From positions 3,818,377 through 3,882,376 of the forward strand of contig NC_047066.1 of NCBI RefSeq assembly GCF_902459465.1: a stretch of 64,000 bases of DNA, read 5' to 3'. Positions 12,541 to 23,959 of the stretch are shown in pieces. Both the position numbers and the translations under genes were made by a program. Each line of letters starts with the position of its first letter. Within the stretch, counting starts at the first letter, position 1. Under the pieces are notes generated by a model. The model did no database searches. It had not been told where the DNA came from and saw nothing but the letters and a program-made list of their open reading frames with translations. The stretch is from Asterias rubens (lineage: Eukaryota > Echinodermata > Asteroidea > Forcipulatida > Asteriidae).

Positions 12541-12930
12541 TATAAAGGCAGTGGACACTATTGGTCACTGTCAAAGACTAGCCTTCACAGATGGCGTATC
12601 TCAACATATGCATAAAATAACAAACCTGTGAAAATTTGAGCTAAATCGGTCATCGAACTTGCGAGATAATACTGAAAGAAAAAAACACCCTTGTCACATA
12701 AGGTTGTGTGCGTTTAGATGGTTGATTTCGAGACCTCAAGTTCTAAATCTGAGGTCTAAAATCAAATTCGTGGAAAATTACTTCTTTCTCGAAAACTAAG
12801 GCACTTCAGAGGGAGCTGTTTCTCACAATGTTTTATACTATCAACCTCTCCCCATTACTCGTCACCAAGAAAGGTTTTATGCTAATAATTATTTTGAGTA
12901 ATTACCAATAGTGTCCACTGCCTTTAAATC
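12541..12930. mobile_element. Foldback element family A, near-consensus reference copy
   Basis: About 390 bp. Ends are TAAAGGCAGTGGACACTATT and AATAGTGTCCACTGCCTTTA. The arms are partly complementary along their length and meet at a GACCTCAAGTTC / CTGAGGTC centre. It contains the recurring blocks CATAAAATAACAAACCTGTG and TCACAATGTTTTATACTATC. No coding capacity. The structure fits a non-autonomous DNA transposon. Confidence 0.88.
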
Positions 12931-13249
12931 GGTTTGCACTAAGTTTACTATCATGTGAATAATCATGTAGTGTTGTTATGAACACCATCTCCGTAGTATA
13001 ACTGTTAGGACCTTTGCCTTCCTATTTATATTATACGCGACCATAAAACACAATTCAGAGCTTAGTTGTCATTTTCTAACTGTTTTCTATAATTTAACCA
13101 AGCTAGAGTTGATGTGTCCCTAATCCATTGGATTACGGGCATCAACTCCTTAATCTGCTTAGTGGCTGAAAGAAGAGTGCGTCTGTTAAGGAATTTCCTA
13201 GTTTCTCAATGTTACCGGGTGTACGAATAGGTACTAGGTATCCACACTA

Positions 13250-13502
13250 ATTTGCCTCGAAATTCCATGGTATTCCTTTTACTGTGCGAAATAACACGGT
13301 CGGCCATTTTATGGGAGTGACTCCCCCCACCGTGTTAGTCGACGAGGTAAAAGGAAAACCGTGCAATTTTAAGGCATGGTTGTGTGTATCATTGTATTCT
13401 ACTTTTACAACATCTTTCTACCCATGTGCATTTTATAAAAACGGTTACAAACGCTTTTCATATAGACCAACTCGACCGATCCAAGGCAACGTGTTCCTTT
13501 AA
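13250..13502. mobile_element. Foldback element family C
   Basis: It has the right end CCAAGGCAACGTGTTCCTTT and the central AACACGGTCGGCCATTTTAT. The left arm is shortened. Confidence 0.7.
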
Positions 13503-14665
13503 TATTCCCTGAAGAAATCATCGTTTTTGTAACTAACTGCGTTCCAATGTCTCATTAGGCAATACCCCCTGAGTCTTGGTATGTTGTCTTCTAGTCAATT
13601 CTTCTTTTCTTTCTGATTGATTCCTTTCTGTAACATTTGAATTTTTTTTAAAGCTAATTTCTTTGTAACTATCTGCCTTTCAATACCTCGCAAAGCAACA
13701 CCCCTGCGGCATAGTTCGTTTTCTTTTCTTTTTTTACCCACGGATTCCTTTCTGTAACAGGATTTGGGTACTTTTCCTAACACAAAAAACAATGTCCACA
13801 GATTTACATTAAACTTACACAGTTTGAAGATAATGATAATACAAAGCTTCCCTTAAAATATTAGTTGCTGAGGTACTGAAGTTTGACGTCAGATGTTCAG
13901 GCTAGAGAGGGTCGAGCTCATCAATTCTGTGTATACGTAAGGACGGCCCTGAAAATATTATGGCCCAAAAAGGCCCATTCTAAAAACTTTGGGGAAAAAG
14001 AGGATGTTTAATAAAAGTTTTGGATGTTTGGGTGTTTAGGGGTAAAATATATAACTTGTTCTTTACTGTAAAAAGCTACGTGATTCTAAGTATCTTTGAA
14101 TATAGCATTTTGCACTGTATGCTATATATAGGAGTTGGGGTGAGACAGGAGATTCTGTCGTTCCCCCAGTATGGCAAACTGTGTACAAACTTCTTCTGAT
14201 AGCGCCCTCTTTTGAATCCTCCTCCTGCAGCCCATGTTAATTTCCCATTATGGGGGAAAGAATCTCCAGACACACCCGGCCTTGCATGTTTGATGAAACA
14301 AACAAAGTACACTATTATGAAAATAATAATCAGAAAGTTTGAACCAATAAATAGTTAAATAGTTGCAGTCCAGACAACCTACCCCCCCCCCCGACCAACC
14401 CGGATAAAGTTTCTTATTTGTTCTGTGGTTAATAGAAAAATATTTGTGGATTAATGATTTGTGAGTACAAATTAGTAATCCTTTATTACAAATTGATAAT
14501 CCGTTAAAACAAATTAATAATCCGTTATATCAAATTAATTGCTCGCTATTGGGAATTAGTAATCCGACCGGTAAAATTGCCTCGTTGGCGTTCCATAGCA
14601 ACCGAGTCTCGGCCCCGCGCCGGTCGGAGACTAGCCTTTTAATCAAGGCGTACGTGGCGGCGGCA

Positions 14666-14776
14666 CCCCCAGATGTCAAGCACGAAAAAAAGACCAGCGA
14701 GAAGCTGGTGGGTTTTTTTTTTCGCGCTTGATATCTGGGGTCGTGCCTGACATCTGGGGGTGCCGCGTGCGCCTTG
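14666..14776. repeat. GC-rich inverted repeat near the 5' end of the redoxin-like gene
   Basis: The arm GGCACCCCCAGATGTCAAGC is answered by its near complement ending in CTGACATCTGGGGGTGCC, with a loop holding CCAGCGAGAAGCTGG and T/A runs. It sits just upstream of the presumed noncoding first exon and could be a foldback insertion in the promoter region. Confidence 0.65.
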
Positions 14777-14789
14777 AATAAAGGCTAAT

Positions 14790-14939
14790 CGAAGAGTGAG
14801 TGAGATCCATCCGGCCACCCACCACACGTCGCCAAGTGTATTTCTTCGTTTGCATTCACTGCATCCCCCACACACGCAACACACGTAGATACACAGACCA
14901 CGCCGGGAAAAACAAGAGGTACTGAACATCCACGAGAAG
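14790..14939 (+). other. Presumed noncoding first exon of the redoxin-like gene
   Basis: The sequence ending CATCCACGAGAAG is followed by a strong donor GTAAGT at 14940. The coding exon at 16614 is preceded by an acceptor (CCCATTCGCAG, exon from 16574). A 5' UTR intron of about 1.6 kb would join them. The transcription start is not visible and the left border is a guess. Confidence 0.4.
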
Positions 14940-15033
14940 GTAAGTCATGTAAGTTATCATTCTGAAAGAAAACGAGGATGGCTGAAAAGTCCATCTATTA
15001 TCATGTCTTGGGTTTGGTAGTTAGATTGGTGTG

Positions 15034-15109
15034 GTGTTAGCAAAAGTGTCTTCTATAGGAATTTTAGTCTAGTAGTAGGTAGACTAAAATTAATAGAAGA
15101 CACTTTTCT
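15034..15109. repeat. Short perfect hairpin
   Basis: The arm AAAAGTGTCTTCTAT and its complement ATAGAAGACACTTTT enclose a second nested pair, TTTTAGTCTA / TAGACTAAAA. It lies in the presumed 5' UTR intron of the redoxin-like gene. Confidence 0.7.
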
Positions 15110-15778
15110 ACTATAACTATCTAAACTGTTTGGCGCAATCTTACCCTTTTTTTGCGCTACTACACGTATGTACGTACATACATTGCATTTTTTTGTTGCA
15201 TGCATGGCAACTGGCCAGCGCGTCTCTAGGGGCTAGTCTAGGAATTCGTAGTCTAGTCTAGTAGAGTAGTACGGGGAGGTAGAATGGTACTACTGTTTCG
15301 TCCCAACTTGATAATTGTCCCACCACTAATATAGTAGTGGTAGTGTCATCAGTGTCTGTCATGTGTAGAATTCTATAGTTAACGAGAAGAGCACAGTCAT
15401 CGTCAATAAGGTCTATCGCGAATAGCAAAATATCAATAGAGGGCGCTGTTGAACCCACACAAAGGTATAGGCGTTGCGTGCGTGAGACGTAGAAACTGCA
15501 TAGAAACCGCCCCATATTCCTTCCCACAGTGCATTGCGTTTCTGAATTGCGATAAACCTTATGTCATTGTAGTTGTACATCCTGTTTGATTGCAATTTGC
15601 TTGATTGTCATGATCTAATCAATCATGGCCCAAGTTCATAAAAGTTTAGCTGTGAATGTACATAAATTGTAAAGCAGAAAATACTGCATGGCAAATTTCT
15701 TTGCTAACTAAAAAATATATATTGTTATTACTTTGAACAGGTCTAAAAAAAATTCTAACTAAGCTAAGCAAACATTGG

Positions 15779-16034
15779 GTGCATTCGTTTAGCTTCCCTG
15801 GGTCGACCCCGGTCTGCCCCCGGTACGTTCGAATAGCTTTGACGTCATTCCAGGGGCTCACCCAGGTCAGCCCCCAGTGCCCTGCTTGTGCAGTGAGTCA
15901 CTTGGGGGCTGGCCCCAGGTGCATGACGTCACTACAAGAGCGGTGAGTGGTCTTTCGTTTAGCCCTTGTCAGGGGCTCACCCGAGTGACTGAGCACCGCG
16001 GGTAGACCCAGCGAGGCTTATCGAACGCACCCAT
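15779..16034. mobile_element. GC-rich foldback element related to 5119-5275
   Basis: Begins TGGGTGCATTCGTTTAGCTT and ends CTTATCGAACGCACCCATTG, with internal CCAGGGGCTCACCCAGGTCA repeats. Same end sequence as the element at 5119 but a different interior. Confidence 0.65.
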
Positions 16035-16080
16035 TGAGTGGGGGACAGGCCGGCAGTAGACACCAGGCATACCAGGGGCC

Positions 16081-16385
16081 GGGCCCAATTTCATAGAGCT
16101 GCCTTGCAGTTAAGCGGCCGATTTTGTGCTTACTGTGTGATTTCCATTTCATACCATAGCGCTGCTTACCGTAAGCACACGGAAAGGCGTGTTAACTTTC
16201 CGGTGCCTATTGCACAAAAGTGAATTACGTAACAATTAACAAGATACAAATCCATTGGAACGTGCAAGATGGCCACTTAACTTTCTTGCTAACCTGTGAA
16301 ATACGCTTGCACCTTAGCAAATTTGTCTGCTACAGTAAGCACAACAATTTGCTTATCGTTAAGCAGCTCAAAATTGGGCCCTGCA
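16081..16385. mobile_element. Element family D
   Basis: Inverted ends GGGCCCAATTTCATAGAGCT and AGCAGCTCAAAATTGGGCCC enclose GCTTACTGT / ACAGTAAGC motifs. It lies directly upstream of the redoxin-like coding exon. Confidence 0.7.
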
Positions 16386-16613
16386 GTCACAACTAATGTA
16401 AGCTTAATTTTATTGTTCTTGTTTGGCTGGTAACCCATTTCTCTTAAGATTTTTCTTTCTGTGCTAAGAAATTTTCAGATGTGGGTGACTTCATACCCAA
16501 CCCAAGTCACTTTGGCTCGCCGCCGCAATAACTCACCAGCACTTTTTCCCCTTCAATTTGATCCCATTCGCAGTCTTTCGTAAGGACCAACTAGCCTAAT
16601 CCTCTACATCACC

Positions 16614-17622
16614 ATGAGTCTGGAAGCAATCCTCGGCAAGACCCTCGTCAAGAACGATGAGACCAAAGTCCAGGTCAGCTCCCTGGCCGAGGGAAGCAGC
16701 GACAAGGTGGTCGGCCTCTACTTCTCTGCCCATTGGTGTCCGCCATGTCGCGCATTCACACCCGATTTAGTCAAGTGGTACAACATCTTCAAGGCGAAGT
16801 CCAGCAACAGTGCCAACTTGGAGCTCGTCTTCGTCAGCGCAGACAGAGACGAAGACTCCTTTCTGGATTACTTTAAGACGATGCCTTGGCTGGCAGTGGA
16901 GTACGACAATGACGACAAGGCACCAGTAAGTTTATTTCATGAGTTATCTAAATATATGTTGTAGGAAATGTTGCGGCGAAGCAGATAAGATCACAAAAAT
17001 CTAGCTCTGGTGTTTCTGATCAGCAGAGTGTGGATTCGGGTCCCGGTGGTGACACTTGTGTACTCAAGCAAATCCATTATTGCTTCTGAGAAACATCAGG
17101 GCCTAAATTCATGGCTCTGCTCACTGTGAAATAGAAACATGTGCTTGACAGAACACGGTAAACACACAACCATGGTAAGCATTTTACCAGAGGGGTGTCA
17201 GGTTGTCTTTTGGACACCCTGCTTTATCTGTCATTTACATATTTATTGGGACAAAAGTGAACTTGGGACATAAGTGAACAATTTGGACACCCAGTTTTTA
17301 AATTTACAGCATATTTTGTTATTCTTGGTGAGCAGAGCTTGTCTTTTGATTGGTCCCAGGTCTGTTACTTGAAGCTTTTGGGTCCACCAAAAAAAACCAG
17401 ACAAACTGTGTAATTTACCAAACTTAAACATCACAAGCTTTTGTTATAATTTTCATATTTGTGACCCTTCTTTTTATATAGTCAGATGTCCAGAAGGCAT
17501 TCAAGGTGTCAGGAATCCCTTGTCTGGTCTTTGTGGATGCGAAAACAGGACAAGTTAATACCAGGGACGGACGGACAGTCGTAACCACTGACGCTGAGGG
17601 GGCAAAGTTCCCCTGGAAATAA
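16614..17622 (+). CDS. Tryparedoxin/nucleoredoxin-like single-domain thioredoxin-fold protein
   Basis: Probable cytosolic thiol-disulfide oxidoreductase. Two coding exons, 16614-16925 and 17482-17622 (phase 0, GTAAGT donor, ATATAG acceptor), give 150 residues. The active-site motif is AHWCPPCRAF with C42 and C45; the cis-proline motif is VSGIPCLVFVD and the C-terminus is FPWK. It matches tryparedoxin/nucleoredoxin domains in length and order (DGRTVVTTDAEG before FPW). The ATG is in a good context (CATCACCATGAG) right after a plausible acceptor. It closely resembles domain 1 of the nucleoredoxin gene 9 kb downstream, so the two are probably tandem duplicates. The stop lies 13 bases before a GAAG|GTGCGT sequence aligned with the nucleoredoxin exon 2 donor. 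A 3' UTR exon from about 18032 and an AATAAA at 18424 are possible. Confidence 0.9.
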
Positions 17623-17822
17623 ACTTAAATTGAAGGTGCGTAAACTAAAGAATCATGTAATGTGTGTATTGACTTTTAAGTATAGCACAGTGAACGATTT
17701 CCCTTGCACATGTTGCACAGCGGAGGAAAATGCTTCGCAAAATGTCTCAGTTGCTACTTACTTTTCTAAACATTTGCATTCGTTGTGCACAAAACTGTCC
17801 AGTTTGTGGAGTAAAGTTTTTG

Positions 17823-18205
17823 CTCCATAAAATGGCCGATGGGGTTAGTTCGCAAAAGAAAAGGAAAAACAAGCAATTTCGAGCCATGTTTGTGTGGATC
17901 ATTATATTCTACTTTTAAAAGATCTTTCCAACCATGCATTTTATAACAAACGGGTTCAAACGCTTTTCATGGACCAAATCGACTGATCCTGTCAATATTA
18001 CCATTTAATTTTGACATGCTTTTTTTTCCAGATTCTGCTGATAACCTCCGACACCTGCACCTTTACTGACGAAATTATTACACGGATGTAGCATCAAAGG
18101 ATTTCAACCCCAAAAATCATAATGCATTTCATAACAAACGGTTTTAATTGCTTTTCATAGACCAACTCGCCCGCTCCAAGGCAACATGTCCCTTTAAGAT
18201 TTAAT
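17823..18205. mobile_element. Remnants of foldback element family C
   Basis: Partial arms (AACAAACGGGTTCAAACGCT, GACCAACTCGCCCGCTCCAA) lie on both sides of a segment at 18032-18115 that may be a 3' UTR exon of the redoxin-like gene. Confidence 0.5.
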
Positions 18206-18423
18206 CTCCCTTTTTGGGGATGTTGTATTTTTATGGTCAAAGGGTCGGGTTATATTTTTGCACAATTTTTCCTCTTAGAAATAATGGTTATTAAAGAGCT
18301 CAGAGCTGAATATTTTCAACAATGCACTATTTGCCTTATACTGTATATTATGAAAACATATCAAATTGAATCAAAATACCAAATCATTTGGGTTAATTGA
18401 ATTTATTCATTTGCATAGATATC

Positions 18424-18429
18424 AATAAA
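18424..18429 (+). terminator. Possible polyadenylation signal of the redoxin-like gene
   Basis: AATAAA about 390 bp after a plausible 3' UTR acceptor (TTTTTTTCCAG, exon from 18032). There is no cleavage-site evidence; other AT-rich hexamers nearby could serve. Confidence 0.3.
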
Positions 18430-18685
18430 ATAGAAGTTGTTGATTTTATCAAAGTAATATCAAAACCTTTGTGTCATCGTTATTGTTTGCTTTCTTTTAA
18501 CCTAGGGTAAGTTATTTTGTCGTAAAAATAATTAAGATCCATTTGTCACTTGTCATTTCAGGTTTTATATTCAACTGCATGGAGAAATTTGTTTCTTTCG
18601 AATAATGCTGTCCCGCACAAATAGTATTTTTCAAAAATCCAATCTTAGAATATTTTACATTTTATAAGCATAAAAGACATTTCCT

Positions 18686-18907
18686 CGACTTTGATTTCAA
18701 GACCTCAGATTTAGATTTTGAGGTCTCAAAATCAAGCATCTGAAAGCACACAACTTTTTGTGACAATGGTGTTTTTTCTTTCATTATTATCTTGCCACTT
18801 CCATGACCAAATAAGCTCAAATTTTCACAGGTTTGTATGCATTGTTGAGATAAACCAATTGAAAGACTGGTCTTTAATAATTACCAATAGTGTTCAGTGT
18901 CTTTAAA
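18686..18907. mobile_element. Foldback element family A, right half
   Basis: From the central GACCTCAGATTTAGATTTTG palindrome to the right end AATAGTGTTCAGTGTCTTTA. The left arm is lost. Confidence 0.75.
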
Positions 18908-19489
18908 AAGAAACAGGTTAGCAGCCAAAACTATATATATAAGGGGTTTAGTTTACATTGCTGGGACTGGTGCCTCACTCAATTTTGAAGTTGCTTATAT
19001 GCTTATATAAGAACTTAATTGGGCCAAGGAGTCTGCTTGTTTGTGGAGAATTGAAAAGTGACACTTTCATACTTTTGGAATGTTCACATCTGAGCCCATC
19101 TGCTTGACTCAAAGATAAGGTATTTGGGTGTCTCAAACCTTAACAATAACAATACACTATTGATAATTTTTGTTTTTTTGGGGGGGCAATTCATCGCCAA
19201 TTATAGCTATGACAACTTGAAAGTGACTGCATTGCAACACCATAGTGCAACAACAAGAAAGAAGAGATGCAACAACTCAGCATTTTTATATATTTTTGTA
19301 TTAAACAAGTAGTTCATGTTTTGTGCTGCGCCCTCAAAGTTTAGTTTTTCGCCTTTGGTCGCGCACCCGGTTTTCCGGTAGTCCGAATGAATACGTAACA
19401 CCACCTACACGTTTATTACTTATACGGACATTTCTTCTGGGAATCACACACCTAAACACCAGCGGAAACTCATGTTTTTTTTAGCAGAC

Positions 19490-19586
19490 GACAAAAACAG
19501 CACGGTGAACTTGTTTCCTCCCTCACTCATCTAGGCACCCTCATCTATAATACCAGCTGCAATATTACAGGGATTTAGAAAAAGAG
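19490..19586 (+). other. Presumed noncoding first exon of nucleoredoxin
   Basis: TTTAGAAAAAGAG is followed by GTAAGT at 19587. The coding exon at 25508 has an acceptor 17 bases upstream (TTGTCTTCCAG, exon from 25491), which implies an upstream 5' UTR exon. This is the best donor seen between the two redoxin genes. The left border is not determined. Confidence 0.35.
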
Positions 19587-19835
19587 GTAAGTTTATACTT
19601 TAAGTTAAAGTAAAGTTTAACTTTCGATTTTGAGTTGAACCAGTTTGCAGGAAAGTTGATACACGTACTGTACCTGACGAGTCGTCAGTGACGACGACGA
19701 CGTGCATGATGTCATGGATGTGATGTGTGAGGAAGGAAATAAATAGTAAAAATATTAACATTTTTTGTCTTCTGTAAGTGTAACTACTTCAATGCTACAG
19801 CCCCTGGTAACTGGGTCTACCTTAACCTAGGTTTT

Positions 19836-19923
19836 TAGAGGCAGTGGACACTATTGGTAATTACTCAAAACAATTATTAGCATTAAACCTTGCTTGATTA
19901 CGATGATGGGGAGAGGTTGATAG

Positions 19924-19958
<35 letters not shown>

Positions 19959-20518
19959 GACTTGTAATACGCACATATCCACCCTGCTGGGTGGGTGTTC
20001 AAGGCGCAGTAAAACCAAAAACAAAACAAAAACAAAACAAAACACAACACAAAGAAAAACAGAAACAACAAAATTAGTCATTGAAAACCTGTGACATAAG
20101 ATAAGTTTTGAGAAGAGACTTGAATTTTGCGGTACAAACACAAGATCAAAGATTAAGTGGTAGAGAGTTCCAGATGCGTGGCGCGGCTGAAGAAAAAGAC
20201 CTGTCACCCAATAAAACATTGTGAGAAACAGCTCCCTCTGTCTCTGGACTGAAGTGACGTAGTTTTCGAGAAAGAAGTAATTTTCCACGGATTTGATTTC
20301 AAGACCTCGAGTTTAGAATTTGTGGTCTTGAAATCAAGCATCAGAAAGCACACAACTCCGTGTGACAAGGGTGTTTTTTCTTTCATAATTATCTCGCAAC
20401 TCCGACGACCGATTGAGCTCAAATTTTCACAGGTTTGTTATTTTATGCGTAATGTTGAGATACACCAACTGTGAAGACTAGTCTTTGACAGTTACCAATA
20501 GTGTCCACTGTCTTCAAT
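19836..20518. mobile_element. Foldback element family A split by a retroelement-like insertion
   Basis: Left part 19836-19926 (AGGCAGTGGACACTATTGGT to GAGGTTGATAGTATAA) resumes at about 20210 (AAAACATTGTGAGAAACAGC) and ends TAGTGTCCACTGTCTTCAA. The inserted ~285 bp starts with an (ATA)n run and contains AAGGCGCAGTAAAACC and GTTCCAGATGCGTGGCGCGG. A copy of the insert in the other orientation lies at about 48115-48270. Confidence 0.75.
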
Positions 20519-20690
20519 GATCCCAGGAGCCTTATAAGTTTATGTGATTCTAGAAGTATTCTGATTTTTCTTTTGTTTATCTAAATTTACTAAAATTATC
20601 ACATAGTTGCGATAATCGAGCAGGAGGGTTCTGCAACTAATTATGACATAGCTAGGTAGGGCTTAACTCCCGGGTTATCGGGTACCGGTC

Positions 20691-20818
20691 ACTTCGGCAC
20701 CTTGCAAACTCGGCACCTGCAAACTCGGCACCTTGCAAACTCGGCACCTACAACCTCGGCACCTTGCAAACTCGCCACCCACAAACCCGGCACATGTACA
20801 AATACAAACTCGGCACCC
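20691..20818 (+). repeat. Short minisatellite of CTCGGCACCTTGCAAA units
   Basis: About seven imperfect 14-17 bp units of CTCGGCACCTTGCAAA. It lies in the presumed 5' UTR intron of nucleoredoxin. Confidence 0.75.
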
Positions 20819-21007
20819 AATTTAAAAAGTTTAATTTTCACCATTCGTGGTAGGCTTCATTTTTGTTGTGCAGTCCAACCATAATCTCAATAAAAGCTTG
20901 ATTCTGTAATAAAGTTAATTAGTAATAACATTACAAATATTATTGATATAACTATCGTAAAATTTACCAGAAAATATTAGCGACGTTATAAAGTATGGGC
21001 CGTTAAA

Positions 21008-21415
21008 TAAAACAGGGGAGGGGGGGTTGGCATTTCGATATGAGGTAAAATCTTTTTCTTTTTTTTAAATCAAATTTCACCAAAATTGGGCTGTACGTGT
21101 TCTTTGATTGAACTCTCATTTACCCAGGCATGCTAGGAAGTGGTCCAGAAAATCCACTCCGCAATCTCAAAAATTGTTAAGAATTAAATTCTTATTGTAA
21201 TTCAGTCCCCATCTACTCCATTTTACTGCTAAGTACTAGTAGTCTATAACATGCAACTATGCCGATTACCCCGCTGCATGCGCATTGCCCATCGTGACGT
21301 GCTTCGCCTGGTTCCCAGACGCGTGGACCAACATGTTTTGTACACAAACAAAGCACGGATCGAGAGATTTTACCTCATATGGAAATGCCAAAACCCCGGG
21401 AGGAGGGTTACGTTA
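21008..21415. mobile_element. Foldback element with GGCATTTCGATATGAGGTAA ends
   Basis: GGCATTTCGATATGAGGTAA near the left end is answered by TTACCTCATATGGAAATGCC near the right end, about 400 bp apart. The interior is unrelated to the other families here. Confidence 0.6.
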
Positions 21416-21896
21416 TCGCAACTGAGCTCAATTGAGCTGTAGATAATATTTCAAGGGATAGTTTGCCACAAAGTAGTGAAATTCACCAAGAAGTTTCAGC
21501 TACATGTACAATGTAGTTTTAACGGGAAAAAACATAGATTAAGATAATTCAAACAATGATGTGACAATTTGTGCAATGAATGTGTTTGATTCTTGAACTA
21601 TGATGCTCAAGGCTTGTTCTGCTATCGATAGAAAAGAGGAACAAACCTCAAAACAAAGTTCTAAGACTAAGAATAGTTCACTAAAAATTAAGGCAGTTCC
21701 AGTGCCTTTAAAGCCATGGCAGATAATTTGCCAAACATGCTGAAATTTGGTGTGTATCTGACGTGAACAAATTTTGTTTAAAAGTGACCTAAATCAAGCG
21801 AGTTCTGTTTTGGCTGGCTGTGGTCATTGGCTGCAGTTGCATGGTAACTAAATACACAGTGGGCCACCCTTTTCAGCAAGCTGTCCATACAGCTAC

Positions 21897-22228
21897 TGGG
21901 TACTTTTTGTAAGAAAAAATACAATGTCCACAGATTTATAAAAACTAACACCGTTTGAAGATAATGATAGTAAAAAGCGTACCTTAAAATATTAGTTGCT
22001 GAGGTGCTGTAGTTTTTGAGAAATGAGTAAAACAATGTAATGGAAATACGTTTTTACATGCTTAAAATAATTTTCGTCTCATGATCACTGAGACGAAAAT
22101 TATTTTCATGACATTGTTTTACTCATTCCTCAAAAACTACAGCACCTCTGCAAGTAGTATTTTCAGGGAAGCTATCTACCCTATCTCCCTAAGTTTAATG
22201 TAAATCTGTGGACAATGTGTTTTTTTCC
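21897..22228. mobile_element. Foldback element family F
   Basis: The outer blocks AATGTCCACAGATTTATAAA and TGTAAATCTGTGGACAATGT are inverted; the centre is ATTTTCGTCTCATGATCACT / GAGACGAAAATTATT. Another full copy is at 60568-60950, and halves are at 13745-13870 and 55088-55215. Confidence 0.8.
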
Positions 22229-23142
22229 AAAAAGAGGAGGATGGGGGCCTTTTTATTATTTTTTATGTTTTTCCAAGATAGCCGCAAAGTATTTCAAATC
22301 AAACAGGTCACCAAGTCGTCAGTTTGAATCCACTGCAAACTTATATATCTATTTGTTGCATGAGGACCCGGGTTAACAGGTTCAGATATTACACCAAAAA
22401 GATTCGCTTGTAGGAATTCACCAATGTTTTATGAAACAGACATTAACACGTGTTTTAGAGCATCGCGTTAGATTCAGGAAAAGTCCCTAGGGCAGTCCTT
22501 TTGAAAGGATGGATTTAAAAAATTAAAATTAAAAAAAATATATATTAAGAAAGAATTGAAAAATCGAAAATACAAAATAGTAAAAAAAATGATGCGGGCG
22601 GGGACGATCAACTGGTAATTTTTTTATCTGGCCTAACAGACTGGGTAGCGTCATTATGGAACATTATGGAACTCGGATCTATGAGCAGTTTGTGTCATTC
22701 ATACTTAACCCCTCCCCATTGTGCTCTTTGGTGCTGAAATGTAATGTGCGTTGTTACACTCAATTATATCGAAACTAAACTGAACGATACCATTCCAATT
22801 AGATGCTGTGTCATAAAGAAACTTGAACCACAACAAATTTCAAACTGTTTTGTATTATTCGAACAATATTTGTTTCATCTTGTTTAAAAAAAAAAAAAAT
22901 CATTTATACTTATTTTTCTGGGGAAAAAATTTAAAGACTGTTCCATCAGATAATCATTCTCATGAAATAGTGCACCCGGCCAGAAACAAATTTTTAAATT
23001 CTTTTTGTCATGCAATGTTTTCTAATAATAACGTATCTATCTTTTGTAATTTTGTTTTTAAAGTCTGGGTAAAAATGTAGAAGGAGCATGATTTTCTCTC
23101 TGATCACAGTCTTCATGGTCTTAAAATAAATACATAAAGTTT

Positions 23143-23510
23143 TGAAGCCATTGGGCCCTTTCGATACAGAAAAAAAAAAGTTCACAGATTTACAAATAAT
23201 TTACAGGGTTTACAGAAGGTAGTGGTGAAAGACCTGTCTTCAAATATTATTCCATGAAATGCTTTACTTTTTGAGAAAACATTAAAACAATATCAATTCT
23301 CGATATCGAGAATTACGGATTTATTTTATACACATGTCATGACATGGCGAAACGTGCGGATACAAGGGTGGGTTTTCCCTTTATTTTCTCCCGACTCCGA
23401 TGACCGATTGAGCCTAAATTTTCACAGGTTTGTTATGTATAATAAATTTTGATACACGAAGTGTAGGGCCTTGGACAATACTGTTTACCAAAAAGGTCCA
23501 ACGGCTTTAA
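23143..23510. mobile_element. Foldback element family B
   Basis: Ends are AAGCCATTGGGCCCTTTCGA and AGGTCCAACGGCTTTAAA; the centre is AATTCTCGATATCGAGAATT. It lies in the nucleoredoxin 5' intron. Confidence 0.85.
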
Positions 23511-23569
23511 AGGGTCAACAAAACCAAAATGGAATACAAAAGCCTTGCTTTTTACATACTACAATTAGG

Positions 23570-23959
23570 TTTAAAGACACTGGACACTATTGGTAATTGT
23601 CAAAGACCAGTCTTTTCACTTGGTGTATCTCAACATACATGTATGCATAAAATAACAAACCTGTGAAAATTTGAGCTCGATTGGTCGTCGGAGTTGCAAG
23701 ATAACTATGAAAGAAAAAAACACCCTTGTCACACGAAGTTGTGTGCTTTCAAATGCTTGATTTCGAGACCTCAAATTCTAAACTTGAGGTCTCGAAATCA
23801 AGTTGTCGGAAATATACTTCTTTCTCAAAAAACTACTTCACTTCAGAGGGAGCAGTTTCTCACAATGTTTTATACTATCAACAGCTCGTTACCAAGTAAG
23901 GTTCTATATGCTAATAATTACTTTGAGTAATTACCAATAGTGTCCACCGCCTTTAAAGG
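23570..23959. mobile_element. Foldback element family A
   Basis: Ends are TTTAAAGACACTGGACACTA and TAGTGTCCACCGCCTTTAAA. Full length. Confidence 0.85.

Larger units (their letters stand above)
10250..14640. other. Intergenic stretch between the head-to-head receptor and redoxin-like genes
   Basis: No exon was recognised here. It separates the receptor's first coding exon (10012, minus) from the presumed 5' exon of the redoxin-like gene (about 14939, plus). It holds family A copies (10643-10879, 12541-12930), family C copies (12029-12269, 13250-13502), half of a family F copy (about 13745-13870), a poly-C run near 11920-11944 and low-complexity AT sequence. Open frames in it are short and show no recognisable motif. 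Confidence 0.6.
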
